From: Raphanus sativus
Lineage: Eukaryota; Streptophyta; Magnoliopsida; Brassicales; Brassicaceae
Direction: 5' to 3'
Length of the DNA stretch: 64,000 nt
Assembly (NCBI RefSeq): GCF_000801105.2
Contig: NC_079514.1
Span: 23,166,293 to 23,230,292 of the forward strand
Shown: piece after piece, positions 55,969-64,000 of the stretch
Position numbering within the stretch: the stretch's first letter is position 1
How the letters are laid out: each line of letters begins with the position of its first letter
Program-made: the position numbers and the translations under genes
Notes under the pieces: generated by a model
Databases searched by the model: none
Seen by the model: only the letters and a program-made list of their open reading frames with translations
Told to the model about the DNA's origin: nothing

Positions 55969-57783
55969 TTAAAATATCAGCCTTTTGTAGATTCCCAGTA
56001 ACGTGACCATCACTTGATCGTTGTAGATGCATTCCCTTATAAAATGGTAGCGTTTGTGGATATGCTTGCTACGTTCGTGAAACACCAGCTTCTTTGTGAG
56101 TGCGATTGCTGACTTATTATCTATTCGAACAACCAGTCTCTCACATGATTTCTCCAACACTTCAGCGAGTAGCTCCTGTAACAGATTGCTTGTTTTTCGG
56201 CTTCAGTGGCTGCCATGAACTCGACTTCACACAAGGATAAGGCAACTGTTTCTTGCTTTTGAGAGCACCAGGTTATAGGACAGTTCTTGAGATAGAACAT
56301 ATGATCCGTGGTGCTCCTTCCATCATCAACATCTACATTATGGCTACTGTCGCTATATCCCACTAGTGTTGCATTGTTCGATCTCTTAAAGTTGAGACCG
56401 TACCCATATGTACCATTCAGGTACCTGATGATTTGTTTCAAGGCTGTGGCGTGTGACTCTTTTGGCTTGTGCATATACCTGCTCCATACTCCAACTGAAT
56501 ATGATAGGTATGGTCGATTGTGTACAAGATACCGAAGACACCCTATTGTTCGACGATACTCCTTCTCATCGACATTTGACTCTTCATGTGCCTTTGCAGC
56601 TTTAAACCTGCATTCATCGGAGACTGAGTTGAGTTACACTCGATCATACCAGTTTTCTCCAAGATCTTCTTCGCATATGCCTCATGTTTTATCGTGATAC
56701 CACCATTTTATTGCAAGAACTCAATACCGAGATAGTATGTTAGTAAACCTAGATCACTCATCTCAAATTTCTTGGACATGTTCTACTTAAACTCGTTTAT
56801 CAGCCCCATAATTGATCCTGTTATGAGCAAGTCGTCAACGTATACTGCCACCAGAAGTAGTGTCCGTCTTTCTTCTTTCGATATAGGGATGGTTATTTCG
56901 TGCATTTCTCGAACTTTAGCTCTCCTAGCGCTTTGTTTAACTTCTCATTCCATGCTCTTGGAGCTTGCTTCAATCCGTACAATGCCTTTTTGAGTTTATA
57001 CACTTTCTCCTCGCTCCCTTTGATTACGTAGCCCTTTGGTTGACTGACATACACATTTTCTTTTAAGTCACCATGTAAGAATTCTGTCTTGACGTCGAGA
57101 AGGTGTACTTCTCAAACATTTGAGGCTGCCAAGGCTATAAAAAACCATACAATTTCTATCTGTGAAACTGGAGAAAAAAACTCTTCGTAGTCTATATCAT
57201 GTCTTTGAATGTATCCTTTAGCCACCAACCTTGATTTTTGTTTGTTTATGGTTCCAACGTAATTTCGTTTTATCATGAATATCCACTTGAGTCATATTGC
57301 TTTGGCTTCTGGAGGAAGATCGACCAAATCCCATGTTTTGTTTTTTATTATAGAAGATATCTCCTCATCGCAAGCATCCTTCCATATCTTCTCCTCTATG
57401 GCTTCCTCAAAGTCGTATGGCTCTTCATTCAACAATAGCAATGGTCGCTCACCCTCGATTTCTGATGGATACACATAGTCTTCTAAGAACCGGGAGTCTT
57501 ATGTATTCTGATTGATCTTCTCACACCCCCTTCACTTTGCTCTGTATCAATTGTGTTTCTCACTGTTGTGATCTTGTTCCTCATCGTCATCACCTTGTAA
57601 CCCATTGTTTTCATGAGCTCCGAAGTTTACTCTGAACATACCAGGCTCAGTTACAATATCGCAAGAAGAGTTACCCCACGTCCAACTTTTACTCTCGTCG
57701 AACTCAACATCTCTACTAACCACTAGCTTCTGGTTCATATGATCAAATAGCCTGCACCTAGTTCTGTCATCCAATTTTCTCAA
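55969..57783 (-). pseudogene. Copia RT-RNase H remnant
   Basis: In - order: pre-RT block with DVEFDESKSWTWGN (57783-57547), RT entry WKDACDEEISSIIKNKTWDL near 57380-57300, scattered RT blocks, and RNase H with MHKPKESHATALKQIIRYL, VGYSDSSHNVD, VALSLCEVEFMAATEAE and IDNKSAIALTKK. The usual YSDSDWA reads YSDSSHNVD. Many frame changes; dead. Confidence 0.85.
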
Positions 57784-57831
57784 GAAAGGAATATTAATTT
57801 TTTCATACCCAATGCACCATGATTGCGACTG

Positions 57832-58432
57832 TTACGTCGATCTCAGCAGCCATGGTAAGCTCATCGTTACATCGATCTCAGCAGCCATCACCATCATTGC
57901 GACCACAACAAGAAAGGAGCCATTCAGAAATTGACTGATGGCGACATCCCAACAAAAAGCATACAACGTAATTGGTCGGGGAATCGGGAACCAGACCTTG
58001 GTGACCTTCTGAAAGAAAGACTCATACACGCACTGATAACCGACTGGGGGAGACCACATGCTCTTAGTGTGTATGAGGATAAGGAAAGTCACACCCACAG
58101 CCCCACACTCCCTCAGGAGCTTCTTAACGCTACCGGAGTTGACCAGGTTTCCTCAATATTCCCACATAACTGCCCTTCAACAGTCGCGGCCCCGGATAGT
58201 AGCACATCGAAACAAAAGCAGGACGAACATATTCATTCCTTGTGGGACATCTCCTAGGATTTCCCGTTTCACCGTCTGTCGCACCAATTTGATTGTCTCT
58301 TGCACAATCCCGACCACTACTCGCAGTATGGTTTTCACTTTCTTCCCTGAACAATCTAGCCGCATCGGCGACTAAAATATGCTGCGAGAGATCCATATTT
58401 TCCGTATCAATTAAAGCCTCTTGATGAATCAA
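57832..58432 (-). pseudogene. Unidentified ORF remnant, copy 1
   Basis: Two - frames (58432-58130 and 58098-57832) together match the longer frame of copy 2. Recognisable blocks are MWSPPVGYQCVYESFFQKVT, KVWFPIPRPIT and ISQFLNGSF. I recall similar repeat proteins in Brassica but cannot name the family; a retrotransposon gag-like protein is one possibility. A (GA)n-rich leader and a TTTATAAG box (near 58690) lie upstream on -. Confidence 0.5.
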
Positions 58433-59039
58433 GCTAAAATCACAAGTGGACTTCCATTGGCCATTTTTTCCTTTTCCGGATTTGATTCAGAGGCAACTGC
58501 CTTCCTTTCTACTCTCGAGATAATCTCTCCAACGGTGGTACGGTCCTTATAGACAATGCTACGGCAACACTCCGCAACCACTAAACCAACTAAATTTACA
58601 ATGAAAAATATAGAGAGAGAAGGAGACGGAGAGAGAGAAAGTACCTGTGATTGCAGAGAAGAATGATGAGAATGGAGGAGGAGCAGCTATTTATAAGAAA
58701 AGGAGGAGCACGTTTCTCGAGCATCATCATTAGGTCTAAAAGGCCTAAATGGGCCTAGAAAATTATCCAACCCCAAAGTCTTTTCTAACAATGCTTGTGT
58801 TTCTCGGCGCGAATCGGGACCCGGTTTACGCTAAACCAACAAGCATCGGTCGTACCGAAGTAAATCTACCGAAGTAAACCGTACCAAAACAACCGGTTCT
58901 GCGCAGTAACAATCCAATTGACGTCAAACAGAGAAACGACAAGCAACAAAAATCACCCAAGAAGAAGGCGAAACGAATAAAGGATATTGAACGACAACAA
59001 ACTGAGCGACTAAATCCAGTCGCCTTAAAAAATTATCGC

Positions 59040-60450
59040 CCCGATAGTTTTTTGTAGGCCTGAGTGGTCGGGTACCGTTGGGGTTTGAATCACATTTTCG
59101 GGTTTTCAGATTTACGCTCTTAGGTCCCATACTAATAATTTATTAGTACGGGTCGGGTTCAGACATAAACACTTCGGGTTCGATTCAAAATTTTATTTCA
59201 TATATAACCTACAAAGTAACTATATGTCTTTCGAATTCGGGTTATATCAGTACGTTCAGATATAACCGAAGTAAGAAAAAAATCAAAACAAAACATAAAG
59301 AAAAACACCTAAGCTCAAAAAAATAAATCTACCGAACATAAAATTGATAAAATAACAATAAAATGTTAAATCAAGTATGAAAACAAATATCATTAATAAA
59401 CAATATGCATTACCTTGTAGAGAATGGACTTGTTATTCAAGAATCAAATTATAAATTACTTATATATAATTAATTGTGTACTTAAAGCATTTATTAATAT
59501 TTTAATATTTATATTTGTATATGATATTACCATAAATATTGAATTTAATAATAGAAATAGTTATCTATCTATCTATCTATACTATTATTTGCGAAGTGAT
59601 TTTTCGCAACGAAACTCCCACATTAAAAGTTGGACCGGTTAATATCTATATTACCCTTAATGATTAACTATATGTAACTCATGTGTAATCTATCATTAAA
59701 TATTATAATAAATATGTGAAAAATGAAACAAAAGAAAATACTATGATGAAGTTCAAAAGAAAATCGTTATATTCTTTTACTTTTGTTACAAACTCTTGCA
59801 AGTTCATCTTACGTAGCAGAAAACAAACATCAGCTAGGGTTATCAATATTTTTTTCTTTTGAGATAAGGTTTATCTATACTATTATTATATAACTAATTC
59901 TAAAAACTATGTAAAATATAATACACAGAATTTACGAATACCACTAAGTTTAATATATTATATAGGAAACTACATTATTTATAATAGTAACCATGCGTTA
60001 ATAGATCATTATAAGTTATGTGGATTATACTATTAGTTTATTGAGACAATTATCTATATTTAAAATAGTATTTGAAGCTTTCATGAACGAGGTATATCTC
60101 TTTTTGATTATATGTGTGTTGATTTCGACATATATTTAGTTTTTTTTATCATTATTTGAGATTATCTTTAATATCACTGGACTTATCTATCTAAATAAAA
60201 CAACCCATTAACCAACATAATATCTTTTATAATAATTTTTTTAGGGAAATCAAAATCACTCATTGTGATAATTTCTGAAAACTTAGCAAAAGATTCAAAA
60301 TTATTTATACTAATACTTGTAAAATAGCTTTTCACTCTCACGTTTAAATGTAGAGTGTTTATTCTTAATAAATAATTAAGTTATATTTCTTAATGTATAA
60401 TAAATCATAAATTAAAACGAATTTCATTAGTTTGGTATTCATTATTATAT
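59040..60450. other. Repeat-derived AT-rich part of the duplication unit
   Basis: TGTAGGCCTGAGTGGTCGGG near 59054 resembles a hAT-type terminus, followed by GGGTCGGGTTC words. TCTATACTATTATTTGCGAA near 59576 resembles a Helitron 5' end, but no matching 3' end was found. No gene seen. Confidence 0.4.
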
Positions 60451-60850
60451 GGAGGGGGGGAGTGTTAGTGGGAGTGTAACTTTTAAAAACTTGAAGAATT
60501 TATCAATTATGTTGACATCTGGGGGTGTGGAGACCGCAGGTCCCGGCGGTACGGTATGCCTTTTTGGTTTAGGAAAATTACTTTTTCTATATAAGTATGT
60601 ATTTCTATAGGGAAAATGAAATCAGGTTTTGAGGCTGATATAAATACGGGTTAAGGGTTTTGTAACATTATTCATTCACACAATAATAAGAAAACCTAAA
60701 CTGTATATCTTTTCGGTTTAGGAAAATTACTTTTTCTATATAAGTATCTATTCCTATAGGGAAAAGAAAATCAAGTTTTGAGGATGTTATAAATACGGGT
60801 CTAAGGATTTGTAACATTATTCATTCACACAATAATAAAAAAACTAAATG
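60451..60850 (+). repeat. LTR-like fragment with 149-bp tandem repeat
   Basis: GGAGGGGGGGAG then TGTTAGTGGGAGTG resembles a PPT-LTR junction at 60463. A unit starting GGTTTAGGAAAATTAC repeats at 60566 and 60715. Each contains TATAAATACGGG and ATTCATTCACACAATAATAA, like a promoter and leader. Possibly duplicated LTR sequence. Confidence 0.45.
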
Positions 60851-61045
60851 GGTATTTCGTAGCGCTTTGTTTAACTTCTCATTCCATGCTCTTGGAGCTT
60901 GCTTCAATCCGTAAAATGCCTTTTTGATTTTATACACTTTCTCCCCGCTCCCTTTGATCACGTAGCCCTTTGGTTGACTGACATACACATTTTCTTTTAA
61001 GTCACCATGTAAGAATTCTGTCTTGACGTCGAGATGGTGTACTTC

Positions 61046-61440
61046 TCAAACATTTGAGGCTGCCAAGGCTATAATAAACCATACAATTTCTATATGTGAA
61101 ACTGGAGAAAAAAACTCTTCATAGTCTATATCATGTCTTAGAATGTATCCTTTAGCCACCAACCTTGATTTTTGTATTCTGATTGATCTTCTCACACCCC
61201 CTTCACTTTGCTCTGTATCAATTGTGTTTCTCACTGTTGTGAACTTGTTCCTCATCATCATCACCTTGTAACCCATTGTTTCCATGAGCTCCGAAGTTTA
61301 CTCTGAACATACCAGGCTCAGTTACAATATCGCAAGAAGAGTTACTCCACGTCCAACTTTTACTCTCGTCGAATTCAACATCTCTACTAACCAGTAGCTT
61401 CTGGTTCTGTCATCCAATTTTCTCAAGAAAGGAATATCGA
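61046..61440 (-). pseudogene. Copia RT remnant in duplication copy 2
   Basis: On - encodes RLVAKGYILRHDIDYEEFFS and neighbouring RT blocks fused to the pre-RT region by a deletion. Counterpart of 57100-57790. Confidence 0.75.
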
Positions 61441-61474
61441 TTTTTTCATACCCAATGCACCATCATTGCGACTG

Positions 61475-62087
61475 TTACGTCGATCTAAGCAGCCATGGTA
61501 AGCTCATCGTTACATCGATCTCAGCAGCCATCACCAACATTGCGACCGCAATACAAAAGGAGCCATTCAGAAATTGACTGATGGTGACATCCCGACAAAA
61601 AGCATACGATGTAATTGGTCGGGGAATCGGGAACCAGACCTTGGTGACCTTCTGAAAGAAAGACTCATACACGCACTGATAACCGACTGGGGGAGACCAC
61701 ATGCTCTTAGTGTGCATGAGGATAAGGAAAGTCACACCCACGGCCCCGCACTCCCTCAGGAGCTTCTTAACGCTGCCAGGAGTTGACCAGGTTTCTTCAA
61801 TATTCCCCCATAACTGCCCTTCAACAGTCGCGGGACGCAAGTCCCCCCGGATAATAGCACATCGAAACAAAAGCAGGACGAACATATTCATTCCTTGTGG
61901 GACATCTCCTAGGATTTCCCGCTTCACCGTCTGTCGCACCAATTTGATTGTCTCTTGCACAATCCCGACCACTACTTGCAGTATGGTTCTCACTTTCTTC
62001 CCTGAACAATCTAGCCGCATCGGCGACTAAAATATGCGGCGAGAGATCCATATTTTCCGTATCAATTAAAGCCCCTTGATGAATCAA
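61475..62087 (-). pseudogene. Unidentified ORF remnant, copy 2
   Basis: A 181-codon frame (62020-61475) with QTVKREILGDVPQGMNMFVL, KKLLRECGAVGVTFLI, SPPVGYQCVYESFFQKVTKV and VMAAEIDVTMS, plus a second frame at 62087-61821. More complete than copy 1. Cys- and aromatic-rich, with no catalytic motif I recognise. Confidence 0.5.
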
Positions 62088-64000
62088 GCTAAAATCACAA
62101 GAGGACTTCCGTTGGCCGTCTTTTCCTTTTCCGGATTTGATTCAGAGGCAACTGCCTTCCTTTCTGCTCTCGAGATAATCTCTCCTACGGTGGTATGGTC
62201 CTTATCGACAATGCTACGACAAATCTCCGCAACCACTAAACCAACTAAATTTACAATGAAAAATATATAGAGAGAAGGAGACGGAGAGAGATAAAGTACC
62301 TGTGATTGCAGAGAAGAATGATGAGAATGGAGTAGGAGCAGCTATTTATAAGAAAAGGAGGAGCACTCGAGCATCATCATTAGGTCTAAAAGACCTAAAT
62401 GGGCCTAGAAAATTATCCAAACCCAAAGTCTTTTTTAACGATGCTTGTGTTTCTCGGCGCGAATCCGGACCCGGTTTACGCTAAACCAACAAGCATCTGT
62501 CGTACCGAAGTAAACCGTACCAAAACCACCGGTTCTGCACAGTAGCAATCCAATTGACGTCAAACAGAGAAACGACAAGCAACAAAAATCACCCAAGAAG
62601 AAGGCGAAACAAATGAAAGATATTGAATGACAACAAACTGAACGACTAAACCCAGCCGCCTTAAAAAATTATCGCCCGATAGTTTTTTGTAGGCCTGGGT
62701 GTTCGGATACCGTTGGGGTTTGGATCAGATTTTCGGGTTTTCAGATTTACGCTCTAATGTCCCATACTAATAATTTATTAGTATGGGTCGGGTTCAGACA
62801 AAAACACTTCGGGTTCGGTTTAAAAATTTATTGCATCCTATAACCTATAATATAACTATATGTAGTTCGAATTCGAGTTATATCAGTCTGTTCAGATATA
62901 ACCGAAGTAAGAAAAAAATTAAAACAAATCATAAAGAAAAACACCTAAGCAAAAAAAAAAGAAAAATCTACCGCACATAAAATTGATAAAATAACAATAA
63001 AATGTTAAATCAAGCATGAAAACAAATATCACTTATAAACAATATGCATTACCTTGTAAAGAATGAACTTGTTATTCAAGAATCAAATTATAAATTACTT
63101 ATGTATAACTAATTGCGTACTTAAAGCATTTATTAATATTTTAATATTTACATCTGTATATGATATTACCACAAATATTGAATTTAATAATTGAAATAGT
63201 TATCTATCTATCTATCTATACTATTATTTGCGAAGTGATTTTTCGCAATGGAGCTCTCACGTTAAAAGTTAGACCGGTTAATATTTATATTACCCTTAAT
63301 GATTAACTATATGTAACTCATGTGTAATCTATCATTAAATATTATAATAAATATGTGAAAAATTAAACAAAAGAAAATACTATGATGAAGCTCAAAAGAA
63401 AATCGTTATATTCTTTTACTTTTGTGTTGATAATTACAAACTCTTGCAAGTTCATCTTACGTAGCAGAAAACAAACATCAGCTAGGGTTATCAATAATTT
63501 TTTTTGGAGATAAGGTTTATCTATACTATTATTATATAATTAATTCTAAAAACTATGTATAATATAATACATAGAATTTACGAATACCACTAAGTTTAAT
63601 ATATTATATAGGAAAATACATTATTTATAATAGTAACTATGCATTAATAGATCATTATAAGTTATGTGGATTATACTATTAGTTTATTGAGACAATTATC
63701 TATATTTAAAATAGTATTTGAAGCTTTCATGAATGAGGTTATATCTCTTTTTGATTATATGTGTGTTGATTTCGACATATATTTCGTTTTTATCGTTTTT
63801 TGAAATTATCTTTAGTATCACTGGACTTATCTATCTAAATAAAACAACCCATTAACTAACATAAGATAGAGTGAATCATTTATCTTTTATGATAATATTT
63901 TTAGGGAAATCAAAATCACTCATTGTGATAACTTCTGAAAAATTAGCAAAAGATTCAAAATTATTTATACTATTATTTGTGAAATAGCTTTTCACTCTCA

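Larger units (their letters stand above)
55659..57790 (-). mobile_element. Truncated Ty1/copia element
   Basis: One LTR (55659-55871), a polypurine tract (AAGTTTAAGGGAGAGA on -) and decayed RNase H, RT and pre-RT sequence follow in - order. The gag side is missing: homology ends near 57790, where unrelated sequence starts. No second LTR was found. Part of it (56936-57790) is duplicated at 60860-61430. Confidence 0.82.
56936..60859. repeat. Tandem duplication, copy 1 (about 3.9 kb)
   Basis: The segment starting TAGCGCTTTGTTTAACTTCT at 56936 reappears at 60860. Copy 2 follows copy 1 directly. Copy 1 keeps about 250 bp (57239-57500) that copy 2 has lost. It contains the copia remnant, an unidentified ORF, a GGGTCGGGTTC-rich repeat near 59040-59200, a (TATC)n microsatellite near 59563 and a 149-bp repeat. 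Confidence 0.9.
60860..64000. repeat. Tandem duplication, copy 2 (runs past window end)
   Basis: Matches 56936-60340 with small indels (offset 3924, then about 3671 to 3658) up to the last base of the window. It lacks the copia segment equal to 57239-57500; TGTA is at the break in both copies. Confidence 0.9.

Noticed and set aside
59563..59620. Helitron 5' end at TCTATACTATT
   Set aside because: It sits in a (TATC)n microsatellite and no 3' end follows; mentioned only as a resemblance.

Overview
This is plant nuclear DNA, almost certainly from Brassica or a close Brassicaceae relative. The only intact host gene is a 14-exon auxin response factor whose exons and protein match Arabidopsis ARF1. 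Remains of an MTR4-type RNA helicase lie tail-to-tail with it, the order I recall for the Arabidopsis neighbours ARF1 and MTR4. Nearly everything else is transposable-element sequence, much of it nested, and the long spacers are AT-rich.

Layout. 1-8902: 3' part of an Athila-type Ty3/gypsy element on + (broken pol, intact 3' env-position ORF, 3' LTR). 8903-16979: AT-rich spacer with a broken PIF/Harbinger transposase (-) and a non-autonomous Helitron with clear ends. 16980-30774: Ty1/copia element on - with TSD ACTTA, whose 5' LTR is interrupted at 23271-30711 by a CACTA (En/Spm) element with TSD ACA. Both CACTA genes splice in silico into uninterrupted frames. 30775-40009: spacer, a LINE fragment, a hAT-like MITE pair with 8-bp TSD split by an Athila-type solo LTR (TSD CCAGT), then a 5'-truncated LINE with poly(A). 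40010-44732: ARF1. 45111-45279 and 55479-55658: the two flanks of a broken MTR4 gene. They are separated by a decayed chromodomain gypsy element (45280-55478), which carries a non-autonomous copia (45677-50662, TSD AGCGG) just inside its gag. 55659-64000: a third, truncated copia element and a roughly 3.9-kb tandem duplication that carries part of it, an unidentified ORF and several small repeats.

Insertion order read from the nesting: MTR4, then chromovirus, then non-autonomous copia; hAT MITE, then Athila LTR; copia, then CACTA. The CACTA and its host copia look youngest. The most unusual signal is in the Athila-type sequences. TCGATCGA cores recur outside pol, start-to-start exactly 24 bp apart in 11 of 12 close neighbours, in two diverged elements. 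The Athila also has a second PPT-like tract behind a perfect hairpin, and a 3' splice-site-like tract directly before the env-position ORF.
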